NCBI RefSeq assembly: GCF_014905615.1
Contig: NZ_AQGU01000025.1
Span: 496,001-560,000 of the forward strand
DNA from: Pseudoalteromonas aliena SW19
GTDB taxonomy: Bacteria > Pseudomonadota > Gammaproteobacteria > Enterobacterales > Alteromonadaceae
Length of the DNA: 64,000 bases
Direction of reading: 5' to 3'
Position numbers and translations under genes: made by a program. The notes under the pieces were generated by a model. It made no database searches. It was not told the DNA's origin and saw nothing but the letters and a program-made list of their open reading frames with translations. Each line of letters starts with the position of its first letter. Position 1 is the stretch's first letter. Of this stretch, positions 56,172 to 64,000 are shown one piece after another.

Positions 56172-57440
56172 TTAAAAATGCTCGATAACCTTTTGCGCAA
56201 ACTCTGTACACATTAAGGTTGTCGAGTTATGAAGACTTGAGTTATCGGTGTGCTCTTTTATTAAATCAAAGGTTACTTCACCGCTTTTAAATGTTTGCTC
56301 TAACGCATTTTCTATTAGTAATGCGGCCTCTTTCCAGCCCATAAACTTAAGCATTAATACTGCACTTAAAATACTACTGCTCGGGTTCGCTTTATTTTGC
56401 CCAGCAATTCGCTCGAACGTACCATGAGTGGGTTCAAAAAAAGCCACTTCATTATTTAAATTAGCTGCCGGCATTATGCCAACACCGCCAACTTGGGCGC
56501 TTAGCATATCTGCTAAAAAGTCGCCGTTTTGATTGGTCGTTGCTATTACATCAAACTGCTCTGGGTGCATTAAACATTGCTGCAGCATGTTATCTGCTAT
56601 TACTTCTTTAATAACTAGAGGCGCGTACCCTGCTCGCTCTATTTGTAACCAACGACCATTTTGATGATTTGTCGCTTTAAACTCTTTTTTAGCCAGCGCA
56701 AACCCCCAACGTTTAAATGCACCATCAGTAAATTTAAGTACATTCCCCTTGTGCACAATGGTCAATGAGTCGCTGTTATTGTTAAGAGCATAGTTTATAG
56801 CATAACGAATTAAACGTTCAGAGCCTTCTTTTGATATGTTTTTAATACCAATGCCGCATTCTTGTGTAAATCGTAAGCGCGTTACCCCCATTTCTTCACA
56901 TAAAAAATCGAGCATCTTTTCACTTTCAACACTGCCTGCTTGCCATTCAATGCCTGAATACACATCTTCGCTGCTATCTCGCAGTACAGTTATATTAGTT
57001 AAAAAAGGATTTTTTAGAGGGGATGGGAGCGCGCTAAAGCCTTTAATTGCCCGCATATTTACAAACAAATCCATTTCTTGCCGGAGCGCTACATTGAGTG
57101 AACGAAAGCCACCACCCAGCGGGGTTGTTAATGGCCCTTTTATAGCGATTTTACAAGCACGTACTGCATTAATTGTTTCTTGTGGGAACCAATCACCATC
57201 ATATAATTTAGCTGCTTGTTCACCATTGTAAACCTGCATCCAATGAATTTTCCTATCCTTTTTATAGCAGTGAGTAATGGCGCTATCCACGACATGGCGC
57301 ATTACAGGCATAACATCTAAGCCCACCCCATCACCATCTATATAAGCAATAATAGGTTCAGGCGGGATATGCCATTGCCCATGGCCGTCTATTATTATAT
57401 TTTGACCTTGCTCTGGCACATTTATATGTTGGTACTGCAT
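56172..57440 (-). CDS. icd: Isocitrate dehydrogenase
   Basis: Oxidises isocitrate to 2-oxoglutarate in the TCA cycle; dimeric E. coli-type, 422 residues from the ATG at 57440 (AGGTG seven bases upstream; preferred to a GTG at 57449). IKGPLTTPLGGGFRSLNVALRQE carries the AceK phosphorylation Ser (Ser114). With this start the numbering equals E. coli in the cofactor site: Arg344, Ile345, Ala351, Phe391, Lys395 against Lys, Tyr, Val, Tyr, Arg in the NADP enzyme. Ile345 and Ala351 are the NAD-enzyme choices, so cofactor use is uncertain. aceK is about 5 kb away. Confidence 0.93.
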   Translation of the reverse strand: MQYQHINVPEQGQNIIIDGHGQWHIPPEPIIAYIDGDGVGLDVMPVMRHVVDSAITHCYKKDRKIHWMQVYNGEQAAKLYDGDWFPQETINAVRACKIAIKGPLTTPLGGGFRSLNVALRQEMDLFVNMRAIKGFSALPSPLKNPFLTNITVLRDSSEDVYSGIEWQAGSVESEKMLDFLCEEMGVTRLRFTQECGIGIKNISKEGSERLIRYAINYALNNNSDSLTIVHKGNVLKFTDGAFKRWGFALAKKEFKATNHQNGRWLQIERAGYAPLVIKEVIADNMLQQCLMHPEQFDVIATTNQNGDFLADMLSAQVGGVGIMPAANLNNEVAFFEPTHGTFERIAGQNKANPSSSILSAVLMLKFMGWKEAALLIENALEQTFKSGEVTFDLIKEHTDNSSLHNSTTLMCTEFAQKVIEHF

Positions 57441-57625
57441 TGCTAACACCTACAAATTTTTATAAACACAATTAAAGCATGTTAACTAAGGTGTGTCTGT
57501 ATATGTACTTTTATAGTTACTATCACTTTAAAAAATAATAAATTAACTGTGACTATTTACGTCATGGGTTGGTCTTGTTTAGTTAGCCTTATCGTATTAG
57601 CCATTAAATTAAGCGGAGCACGTTA

Positions 57626-58429
57626 ATGAAACTCTTTTTAGTATTACTGTTATCAACAATCGCTTTTAACACGTTGTCCATTGAAGTGGTAATACATAAC
57701 CTCAGCTCGCTCTCAAATAACGGCCAAAAAACGGTATCGACTTGGGTTAATCAAAGTGTTGAAAAAACAAAAAATACCTTAGGGCCTTTACAACAAAGTA
57801 TTTTGCCTATTTATTTAAAACCGCAATACTTTGCTTTTGAGCCAGTGCCTTGGGCCACTGTTAAACGTAATAATCCTGATGGGCTTGAGCTACATATAGA
57901 TCGCTACGCCAGTTTAAAGGCATTTACTAAAGATTGGACGCTGTTTCATGAGCTTGCACACTTATATTTACCACTATTGCCTTATTCAGGGTTTTGGCTA
58001 AGTGAAGGTTTTGCCAGTTATATGCAAAACGTGATAATGCGTGATAATGGTATAATTACCCAGCCACAGTTTGTACAGCGATTAAATGCAGGATTTGACC
58101 GCGCACGCTTGCAAACCAAAACTAAAAATCAACCGCTTGATAAGCTTTCTGCCGATATGTGGAGGCAGCGTGCCCAGCAACGTGTTTACTGGACAGGCGC
58201 TGCTTTTTTTGTAGAAGCTGATTTAGCACTGCAAAAGCAAGGAAAAACAGTTTCACATGTAATCAAAGCGTATCAAGTATGTTGTAGAGCCTCACGTTCT
58301 GATGCTAAAACGCTTATAAAAAATCTCGATAAACTATCTAAAAGTAGTGTATTTTCAAACCTATACGTAAAATACAATAGCCGTACTGACTTTCCCACAA
58401 TTACAAAATCACAGCTTAATCAGTTGTAG
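57626..58429 (+). CDS. Secreted HExxH (gluzincin-like) protein
   Basis: Probable exported metallopeptidase-like protein, 267 residues. A signal peptide covers about 1-19 (MKLFLVLLLSTIAFNTLS). The zinc site HELAH (108-112) and third ligand Glu127 in FWLSEGFASY match family M1-type gluzincins, but the GAMEN exopeptidase motif is absent, so aminopeptidase activity is not implied. Overlaps the convergent next gene by 14 bases. Confidence 0.78.
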   Translation: MKLFLVLLLSTIAFNTLSIEVVIHNLSSLSNNGQKTVSTWVNQSVEKTKNTLGPLQQSILPIYLKPQYFAFEPVPWATVKRNNPDGLELHIDRYASLKAFTKDWTLFHELAHLYLPLLPYSGFWLSEGFASYMQNVIMRDNGIITQPQFVQRLNAGFDRARLQTKTKNQPLDKLSADMWRQRAQQRVYWTGAAFFVEADLALQKQGKTVSHVIKAYQVCCRASRSDAKTLIKNLDKLSKSSVFSNLYVKYNSRTDFPTITKSQLNQL

Positions 58430-58973
58430 GACTACTTTTTAAGTAACTACAAAAATCGCTGTATCCTTGTTCATCAAAATTGGGCGAGAGCCGATTCATA
58501 AAACCATGTAAATAGTCTACTTTGTTACACTCTACGCTAGCTTTATCGCTTAACCTTAAAATGATTTCATCAACATTAAAATGTACTTCGCGTTTAGGGA
58601 AAATAAACTCACACGGCACGTTTGCACTTAACGCGAAATAATTACGGATTTGCGATGGATAAAATCCAATTAGCTTTTTAAGGTGTGTATTGCCTGTTAA
58701 TAACTGCGCCCGCCATGCAGCACTTGCTCCAGCGCTAAATGCAATACAGGTTGTAGGAACTTTGAGCTCATTAAAGCGTTTATGAAGTATGGCTGTATAT
58801 TTATCATGCCCACATTGCTCAATAAAGTTATTATAATTATTTTGTTCACTTTCAATGAGTTGAACTTTACTATTATAAGGGTCCACAATCGATACATTCG
58901 CACTAATTTCGTTTGATAACTGCACTAAAGCAGTGCTTAAACCAAAAATATCACTCACAATCAGGTAATTCAT
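58416..58973 (-). CDS. Alpha/beta hydrolase-like protein
   Basis: A 185-residue protein with a dienelactone hydrolase-like layout: a beta-strand/loop start NYLIVSDIFG, a nucleophile-elbow-like IAFSAGASAAWR (about 78-89, G-x-S-x-G replaced by F-S-A-G-A), a CEFIFPKREVHFNVDEI strand and loop, and a late His in YLHGFMNR. The classic Gly before the Ser is missing, so activity is in doubt. Its 3' end overlaps the HExxH gene. Confidence 0.6.
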   Translation of the reverse strand: MNYLIVSDIFGLSTALVQLSNEISANVSIVDPYNSKVQLIESEQNNYNNFIEQCGHDKYTAILHKRFNELKVPTTCIAFSAGASAAWRAQLLTGNTHLKKLIGFYPSQIRNYFALSANVPCEFIFPKREVHFNVDEIILRLSDKASVECNKVDYLHGFMNRLSPNFDEQGYSDFCSYLKSSPTTD

Positions 58974-59342
58974 GCTTATCCTTTATTAACTGAAAATTGG
59001 CTTTGTAAGCAGTTGATAAGATTTATTATAAATAATACCGCATAAATTACTTGTGCTAAACATATATTTAAGTTACCTTCCCTCTCTGGTTTAAATAAAC
59101 CACCGCGGTTAACCATTTACCCTGATCCAGTAAGCCCCGCAAAACGTATATTTGAAAGCTAAGTTATTGTACGGCGAGAACCCCTTAAATAATACCGAGA
59201 TGAATTTTACTATCATCGCAAAAGTGTCATAAAGATCGTCAACACTGTAATGAAGCTAAACACAACATCGTTTATTTATTAACTGCATTTTGCTATAAAA
59301 ATATAGCGCAGAATAAATAACAAGAATAAAGTGAGTTTTATT
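58974..59342. other. Gap upstream of a 55-residue gene
   Basis: 369 bases. It holds a possible PhoB-type direct repeat (59225-59251), a TATAAA-like -10 near 59290 and a small inverted repeat TATATTTTTATA. It must also contain the promoter of the minus-strand hydrolase-like gene. No other gene seen. Confidence 0.5.
59225..59251 (+). promoter_or_regulatory. Possible Pho box
   Basis: TGTCATAAAGATCGTCAACA, then CTGTAAT, shows three TGTCA-like half-sites about 10-11 bases apart, as in PhoB sites. The middle half-site is offset by one base from the ideal spacing, so this is a weak call. Confidence 0.3.
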
Positions 59343-59510
59343 ATGTCTTATAAATATAATGGGTCTATGATCCAAATTGCACATCCAGTGCAATCAATTT
59401 CAGTAAACAAACATCGTGTGATCTTCAGTGATACACAAGGTTTAAAAAATGCATTATTTCAAAAAGCGAGTGATGCGCGCCAATTTGTTAAGTGGCTAAA
59501 AGCCAGTTAA
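59343..59510 (+). CDS. 55-residue small protein
   Basis: Not recognised. Encodes MSYKYNGSMIQIAHPVQSIS to an end of FVKWLKAS. It is basic, with a probable beta-hairpin (VNKHRVIFSDTQG) and a C-terminal helix (LKNALFQKASDARQFVKWLK), which fits a small folded domain. The ATG is preceded by AAAGTGAG about 7 bases upstream. Composition and codon use look coding, and a T-rich stretch follows the stop. Confidence 0.6.
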   Translation: MSYKYNGSMIQIAHPVQSISVNKHRVIFSDTQGLKNALFQKASDARQFVKWLKAS

Positions 59511-59640
59511 ACAAAAACATTAATTGTCTTTTATCCGCAATTACTAAAAATATTTTGCCAGCCTCGTTGCTGGCATTTTACTTTTTAACACTTTAGTGGT
59601 TACAATGGTCTTAGGATAATAACTATTGGTTGCCGCGTTA

Positions 59641-60483
59641 ATGCCTCGTATATTTTTAACCTTTATATTATTTAGTTATTTAAGCCCCGTAGCTAATGCT
59701 AAAACCATTAATTGGTTAACGCACGACTTTGCACCTTATTATATTTTAAACGGCCAGTACCAACACCAAGGCCGTGACGAAAGCATAATCTCCCTTCTTG
59801 AAAAGCAATTACCCACTATTACTTTTAACCGGGTCATCATACCTTCAGGTAAAGTAATTCAAGAGCTATCAAATATCTCCCAAAACGTCTGTGCATTATC
59901 GCTTTATAAAAATGATTACAGAAAAGAGCATATTTACTTCACTGATGAAAGCTCAACAACAGGCTTATCACCTTCAATTGCCATGCATAATAAACTGGCT
60001 GATGCACTTGAACTGCCTAATGCCACTGAGGTGTCGTTGTTAAACTTAATACGTGATAAAAAGCTGACGCTGGGTGTTTCAATGAGTCGCTCATACGGTA
60101 AAGAAATTGATACCATTATAAATACAACCCCTGATATAGATTTAGTAATAAGACCTACTCGCGACAGCCTAGCAAGCCTCACTTACATGCTGAATTTAAA
60201 ACGAATCGATATTTTATTGGGTTACCCAAGTGAGCATTACTATCTAGCTAAGTCGATGCATTTTGATAAAAATTTAACGCAGCGTGCACTCATAGAATCA
60301 CCAGCTTTAAGTTATGGTTTTATTGGCTGCACTAAGAATGAACAAGGTGCGAAGGATATAACGATCCTTAATGAGCGACTTAAAGTAATTAAAAAAACGC
60401 AAGCTTATAATGACGTGCTTATGCGTTGGTTACCTGAGCATTTAAGGCCGCTATTGCAATCACGTATAAATGGCACAAAATAA
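59641..60483 (+). CDS. Periplasmic solute-binding-like protein (TIGR02285)
   Basis: Exported protein of the type 3 solute-binding fold, 280 residues. A signal peptide covers about 1-19 (MPRIFLTFILFSYLSPVANA). INWLTHDFAPYYILNGQYQ is the typical start of the mature domain, and CALSLYKNDYRKEHIYFTDE matches TIGR02285 proteins, whose ligand is unknown. A TTG at 59626 is possible, but the ATG begins the signal peptide. No permease or ATPase is adjacent, so it may be a sensor part or stand-alone. Confidence 0.75.
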   Translation: MPRIFLTFILFSYLSPVANAKTINWLTHDFAPYYILNGQYQHQGRDESIISLLEKQLPTITFNRVIIPSGKVIQELSNISQNVCALSLYKNDYRKEHIYFTDESSTTGLSPSIAMHNKLADALELPNATEVSLLNLIRDKKLTLGVSMSRSYGKEIDTIINTTPDIDLVIRPTRDSLASLTYMLNLKRIDILLGYPSEHYYLAKSMHFDKNLTQRALIESPALSYGFIGCTKNEQGAKDITILNERLKVIKKTQAYNDVLMRWLPEHLRPLLQSRINGTK

Positions 60484-60521
60484 GCGGAGTTAAAGCCGCT
60501 TAATTTGAGTTTCTGCTAAGC

Positions 60522-60549
60522 AAAAAACGCCACACAAGTGGCGTTTTTT
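60522..60549 (+). terminator. Bidirectional terminator
   Basis: AAAAAACGCCAC / GTGGCGTTTTTT with a 4-base loop and T-runs on both strands between the convergent binding-protein and yceI genes. Confidence 0.9.
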
Positions 60550-60563
60550 ATTTAATAACGATA

Positions 60564-61139
60564 TTACTGACGAATCCCTTCTATAAATAAACCTATATCT
60601 ACATACGTAGATGCTGGCCCTAAGTTGTAATCAATACCGTAATCGGCAAGCTTTAAACTCGTTTCACCTTCAAAACCTACACGATAACCACCCCATGGAT
60701 CGTTACCTTCACCAATTTTTTCGATTTCGAAAGTAATCGTTTTAGTGACCCCATGTAACGTAAAGTCACCCGTCACTTCGCCAGAATCACTTTCAAATTT
60801 AATACTTGTGCTTTTAAAGGTTGCTGTTGGGTACTTATCAACATTTAAAAAGTCTTTACCGCGTAAATGCTTATCACGCTCAGCATGATTCGAATCTAGG
60901 CTTGTAGTATCAATGTTAACCATAATTTGCGACGCATTAGGATTTTTAGCATCGTAATTAAATTTACCATCAAATGTATTAAAGCGACCATGCAACCAGC
61001 TGTAGCCTAAATGTTTAATTTTAAAGTTTACAAACGCGTGAGCACCCTTTGTATCAACAACATAATCAGCTGCATTGGCGGCTGTTGCCGAAAGTATCAT
61101 TGCCGCAGAGACTGCCGTGCTTAATAGTAATTTTTTCAT
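60564..61139 (-). CDS. yceI: YceI family periplasmic protein
   Basis: Lipocalin-like periplasmic protein that binds isoprenoid/polyprenyl lipids. From the ATG at 61139 (AAAGGA seven bases upstream) it has 191 residues with a signal peptide ending SATAANA (about 23). YVVDTKGAHAFVNFKIKHLG, GKFNYDAKNP and DFTLHGVTKTITFEIE are family motifs. It follows the cytochrome b561 gene by 12 bases, the same pair as yceI-yceJ in E. coli. Confidence 0.93.
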   Translation of the reverse strand: MKKLLLSTAVSAAMILSATAANAADYVVDTKGAHAFVNFKIKHLGYSWLHGRFNTFDGKFNYDAKNPNASQIMVNIDTTSLDSNHAERDKHLRGKDFLNVDKYPTATFKSTSIKFESDSGEVTGDFTLHGVTKTITFEIEKIGEGNDPWGGYRVGFEGETSLKLADYGIDYNLGPASTYVDIGLFIEGIRQ

Positions 61140-61151
61140 TTTAATCATCCT

Positions 61152-61691
61152 TTATGGTTTGATCATTCTTAGTAAGGTTTTATCTTTGTCGATAAAGTGA
61201 TGTTTTAACGCCCCAAGTGCATGCAATACTACAAAACCGATTAAAACACATGCACTGTAATAATGTACTTTTCCTGCAATATCGGCTTGGCTGTCAAAAG
61301 CAAAATCAAACGCCGGAATATTAAACAAGGTAAAAACTTCAATTGGTCGCCCGTCTGCGGTCGATATTAAGTACCCAGCAGTAACAATAACAGCCACTAT
61401 AATATACATGGCAATATGCGCCGTATGCGCTAATTGGTTGATGCCTTTACTTTCACCTAATGGTTTAGGCTGTGTAGATAAAGCACGCCATACAATTCTA
61501 AATAAAAATACGGCCACAAGTGTAATACCAATACTTTTATGTAGGTCGAGCGAACCTTTATACCAACTGTCGTAATAAGTAAGTTCGACCATATATAAAC
61601 CTAAGCCAAACAGGCCAAAAATAGTCAGCGCCATGAGCCAATGTAAAATAATGGCGACAAGTCCGTAAGATGAAGGTGTATTTTTAAACAT
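61152..61691 (-). CDS. yceJ: Cytochrome b561 (YceJ/CybB type)
   Basis: Four-helix di-heme membrane cytochrome, 179 residues. Haem ligand histidines are in ILHWLMALTIFG (about 16), DLHKSIGITL (about 50), VHYYSACVLIG and LHALGALKHHF near the C-terminus. It probably passes electrons to or from quinone. First gene of the pair with yceI. Confidence 0.9.
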   Translation of the reverse strand: MFKNTPSSYGLVAIILHWLMALTIFGLFGLGLYMVELTYYDSWYKGSLDLHKSIGITLVAVFLFRIVWRALSTQPKPLGESKGINQLAHTAHIAMYIIVAVIVTAGYLISTADGRPIEVFTLFNIPAFDFAFDSQADIAGKVHYYSACVLIGFVVLHALGALKHHFIDKDKTLLRMIKP

Positions 61692-61998
61692 GTGTAACTT
61701 CCTATAATGCTATGGCGATACAATATAGTGCATAGCCATAAATGAAAATAACATTTACAAACACTTTACGTGCGTATACGCACAGAACTTTATTATTTAA
61801 AGTCAGTTTTGCAAATAATATCAATCTGCTTGTATATGGGGTCTATTTAACATTAAGAAAATTACGCTAGGACGAGGCAGAAATTTTTGTATCTAGTTGT
61901 TCTAAATAAAAATTTTTAACAACGTAATAGTGCAATATAATTCGTTAAATTGCTCAAATATTCATGCCGGTTGGTATGAGAGGATTAAACTGATAAGT
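61692..61998. other. Gap between scpA and the cytochrome gene
   Basis: 307 bases, half of it element A4. The remainder (61692-61815) is AT-rich and should hold the yceJ promoter. Confidence 0.7.
61819..61976 (+). repeat. Family A element (A4)
   Basis: Starts TATCAATCTGC and ends GCCGGTTGGTA, 158 bp, with several substitutions against A1. Flanks are TAA on the left (61816-61818) and TGA on the right, a target duplication with one change. It ends 22 bases from the scpA stop. Confidence 0.87.
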
Positions 61999-62835
61999 TT
62001 ATAGGGTGGATTGCTCGCTTAAGCTTATATAAATCAAGCTCTCAGGGCTTACTTGCAAACAGGTAACAAGCCCTTCTTTAATGAGCTCAAGCATGGCTAT
62101 AAAACTAACCACCACACCACTTCGCCCTTCATTTGGCGTAAAAAGCGCATTAAATACCACCGCTGAGTTTGCTTGCGATAGTTGCTGTAGTATTTGACTC
62201 ATCCGCTCTCGGGTTGAAAGTACTTCGGCAGTAATTTGATGATGTTCAAAGGTTTTTGCACGCGCCATTACATCACTCAGCGCCAGCATTAAGTCTTTAA
62301 GTTCAATATCGGGGAGATTTTGGCTTGTGTCTTCACTGGTTGGCATCGCGGCATGTGCTATAAAAATGTCACGCCCAACACGAGGAATATCATCGAGATT
62401 TTCGGCAGCTTTTTTAAACAGCTCATATTCTTGCAGGCGTTTAATAAGCTCAGCGCGAGGATCTTCCTCTTCTTCAAGCTCTTCGTGTACAGGGAGTAAT
62501 AAGCGTGATTTAATTTGTGCAAGTAACGCAGCCATAACTAAATATTCACCGGCAAGTTCGAGTTGAAACTCGGTCATCATTTCAACGTAACTTACATACT
62601 GCTCTGTAATACTAAATATAGAAAGTTCGAGCACATCAAGCTTATGCTTTTTAATTAAATAAAGCAGTAAATCGAGTGGACCTTCAAAGGTTTCTAATAT
62701 AATTTCGAGCGCATCGGGTGGAATGTATAAATCTTCAGGTTTATCTACAACTGCTTTACCATGCAAAAAAGCCAGTGGCAGCTTTTGCTGTACTGGCTTT
62801 TCACTATTTTTTGTATCGGCAGTACTTTCGCTCAC
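61999..62835 (-). CDS. scpA: Segregation and condensation protein ScpA
   Basis: Kleisin subunit that bridges SMC heads in chromosome condensation. The 278 residues show the kleisin N-terminus LEIILETFEGPLDLLLYLIKKHKLDV (about 42-67), an acidic stretch EELEEEEDPRAEL and a C-terminal winged helix (about 225-275). It follows yciO by three bases. The usual next gene, scpB, is not found downstream; element A4 and unrelated genes are there instead. Confidence 0.93.
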   Translation of the reverse strand: MSESTADTKNSEKPVQQKLPLAFLHGKAVVDKPEDLYIPPDALEIILETFEGPLDLLLYLIKKHKLDVLELSIFSITEQYVSYVEMMTEFQLELAGEYLVMAALLAQIKSRLLLPVHEELEEEEDPRAELIKRLQEYELFKKAAENLDDIPRVGRDIFIAHAAMPTSEDTSQNLPDIELKDLMLALSDVMARAKTFEHHQITAEVLSTRERMSQILQQLSQANSAVVFNALFTPNEGRSGVVVSFIAMLELIKEGLVTCLQVSPESLIYISLSEQSTL

Positions 62836-62838
62836 TAC

Positions 62839-63462
62839 TTACAACTCAAATGGGCTTGTATCACCACAACCAACACGTAATATTTTAACTTCATCTTCTG
62901 ATAAATCTATTACTGTAGTCGCTTGCTCTGCTAAGTAACCACCGTGAATAATTAAATCAACGTGTTTATCTAATCGCTCTAGAATTTCATCAGGATCGGA
63001 TTCAGTAAACTGCTGCCCTGGTAAAATTAGTGAACACGACATTAGCGGCTCGCCAAGCTCGGCAAGCAACGCACACGCAATTGGGTGTTCAATGACACGC
63101 ATGCCAATGGTTTTTTTCTTGTCGTTTAATAAACGTTTAGGGACTTCTTTTGTGCCTTTAAAAATAAAGGTATAAGGCCCTGGCGTATTATTTTTAATAA
63201 GTCTGAATAACTGATTATCTACACGTGCGTAAGTAGATAGCTCCGATAAATCTCGACAAACAAGCGTAAAGTTATCGTTTTTATCTATATCACGAATGCG
63301 CTCTATGCGCTCTTTGGCTTGCTTATTACCAATGTTACAACCGATGGCGTAGCCCGAATCTGTTGGGTAAACAACAACGCCGCCTTGTTTAATAATATCA
63401 ACGGCTTGACTAATCAGTCTTGGTTGCGGGTTATCAGGATGAATATGAAATAATTGACTCAT
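62839..63462 (-). CDS. yciO: YciO/Sua5-type RNA-binding protein
   Basis: Member of the Sua5/YrdC/YciO family, 207 residues from the ATG at 63462 (E. coli YciO 206). GGVVVYPTDSGYAIGCNIGNK (about 29-49) and the KxR and S/T nucleotide site RIRDIDKNDNFTLVCRDL are seen; family members make threonylcarbamoyl-AMP for tRNA t6A, while YciO itself has an uncertain role. Its ATG overlaps the yciV stop by four bases (ATGA), and scpA follows closely. Confidence 0.9.
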   Translation of the reverse strand: MSQLFHIHPDNPQPRLISQAVDIIKQGGVVVYPTDSGYAIGCNIGNKQAKERIERIRDIDKNDNFTLVCRDLSELSTYARVDNQLFRLIKNNTPGPYTFIFKGTKEVPKRLLNDKKKTIGMRVIEHPIACALLAELGEPLMSCSLILPGQQFTESDPDEILERLDKHVDLIIHGGYLAEQATTVIDLSEDEVKILRVGCGDTSPFEL

Positions 63463-64000
63463 GTTAATGCCCCTTCTTGTCCTTCCCAAACTTGCCAAAC
63501 ACCTTGGCAATCTTTTGGTAGGTATAAATTTTTACCAAGCTCTAGATAGCTTGTCGGAAAATGAAAATCAGATCCTTGTGAGCAAAGCAATCCGTACTCT
63601 CGGCTAAGTTCACCTAAAAATTGACGCTCGCTTGGCGCTTGTTGAGGTTGCGCAACTTCCATTGCGTCCCCCCCTGCACTTTTAAATTCTACTAATAATT
63701 TGCGTAGCCACTTGTTTGACATTTGATAGCTACTTGGGTGCGCAAGTACCGCAACACCACCAGCGGCATGTATTGCCTCTATAGCGGTTTGCATAGTGCA
63801 CCAGCAACTTGGCACGTAGCCTGTTTTTCCACGCCCTAAGTACTTTTTAAATACACCCGGAAAATTTTTGGCAACGCCGCGCTCAATAAGGGCGCGTGCA
63901 AAATGTGCTCGTGTAATTTGCGCGTCTTTTGCCAGCTCTTTAGCTTGCTCGTATATGCCATCAAAGCCATTTTTTGCAAGGCGAACACCAATCTCTAGTG
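63459..64000 (-). CDS. rnm: PHP-domain RNase AM (YciV/TrpH), partial
   Basis: 3' end of a gene that runs off the right edge; 180 codons are visible. It matches the C-terminal part of E. coli YciV (RNase AM), a 5'-3' exonuclease that trims rRNA 5' ends: KKYLGRGKTGYVP, AIHAAGGVAVLAHPSSY, DAMEVAQPQQAPSER and QGSDFHFPTSYLELG hold PHP metal-binding His and Asp residues. Same strand and overlap with yciO. Confidence 0.92.
   Translation of the reverse strand, partial: LEIGVRLAKNGFDGIYEQAKELAKDAQITRAHFARALIERGVAKNFPGVFKKYLGRGKTGYVPSCWCTMQTAIEAIHAAGGVAVLAHPSSYQMSNKWLRKLLVEFKSAGGDAMEVAQPQQAPSERQFLGELSREYGLLCSQGSDFHFPTSYLELGKNLYLPKDCQGVWQVWEGQEGALT

Noticed and set aside
1..64000. CRISPR array, prophage, or complete IS element
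   Set aside because: No regularly spaced direct repeats, no phage structural genes and no transposase frames were found. The dispersed repeats are all short and non-coding.

Overview
The window looks like core chromosome of a marine gammaproteobacterium, most probably Pseudoalteromonas or a close relative. The evidence is the AT-rich composition, the thrS-infC-rpmI-rplT block, E. coli-like versions of most housekeeping genes, and families typical of Alteromonadales/Vibrionales (DUF3010, DUF2999, CLCA_X, TapT). No prophage, CRISPR array, integrase or transposase gene was seen. Genus is inference from gene content, not from a marker alignment.

Layout. 0-7 kb: comEC head-to-head with a DUF2062 gene, yehS, and the lolCDE lipoprotein exporter. 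7.3-9.7 kb: a zinc-type TonB receptor behind two Zur-like boxes. 10-15.6 kb: fklB, tRNA-Ser(UGA), small membrane proteins, a nitroreductase, a DoxX protein and fadH. 15.9-22.1 kb: sppA, ansA, gnd and pykA. 22.4-29.3 kb: a LytTR two-component pair, a SulP transporter, an Lrp regulator, a wrecked metallo-beta-lactamase gene and an M14 peptidase. 30-33.4 kb: rplT, rpmI, infC (AUU start) and thrS. 33.7-46 kb: DUF3010, an acyl-CoA ligase, an HflX-like GTPase, alaA, an Hpt protein, tapT, CLCA_X, dcd, mrp, metG and a PilZ protein. 46.5-52.5 kb: lepB, DUF2999, a quinone reductase, aceK and a LysR regulator. 52.6-56.2 kb: a run of small accessory genes among repeats. 56.2-64 kb: icd, an HExxH protein, a periplasmic binding protein, yceI-cybB, scpA, yciO and a partial yciV.

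Three families of short non-coding dispersed elements fill nearly every long intergenic gap. Family A (about 159 bp) has TACCAA...TTGGTA ends and 3-bp TTA/TAA target duplications. Family B (about 195 bp) has AACCTGA...TCAGGTT ends and probable 4-bp duplications. Family C (about 270-320 bp) has CTAGGGCCTGTT...AACAGGCCCTAG ends, an inner stem and a variable core. One A copy is nested in a B copy, which fixes their order of arrival. A C copy and an A copy lie in the remains of a YcbL-like gene.

Functional links. ICD kinase/phosphatase (AceK) and its substrate Icd are both here, about 5 kb apart. Pyruvate kinase and 6-phosphogluconate dehydrogenase diverge around a perfect 14-bp palindrome. Zinc supply can be read from the Zur boxes and the His/Asp/Glu-rich receptor loops. 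Translation genes (thrS, infC, rpmI, rplT, metG, tRNA-Ser) are spread through the window.
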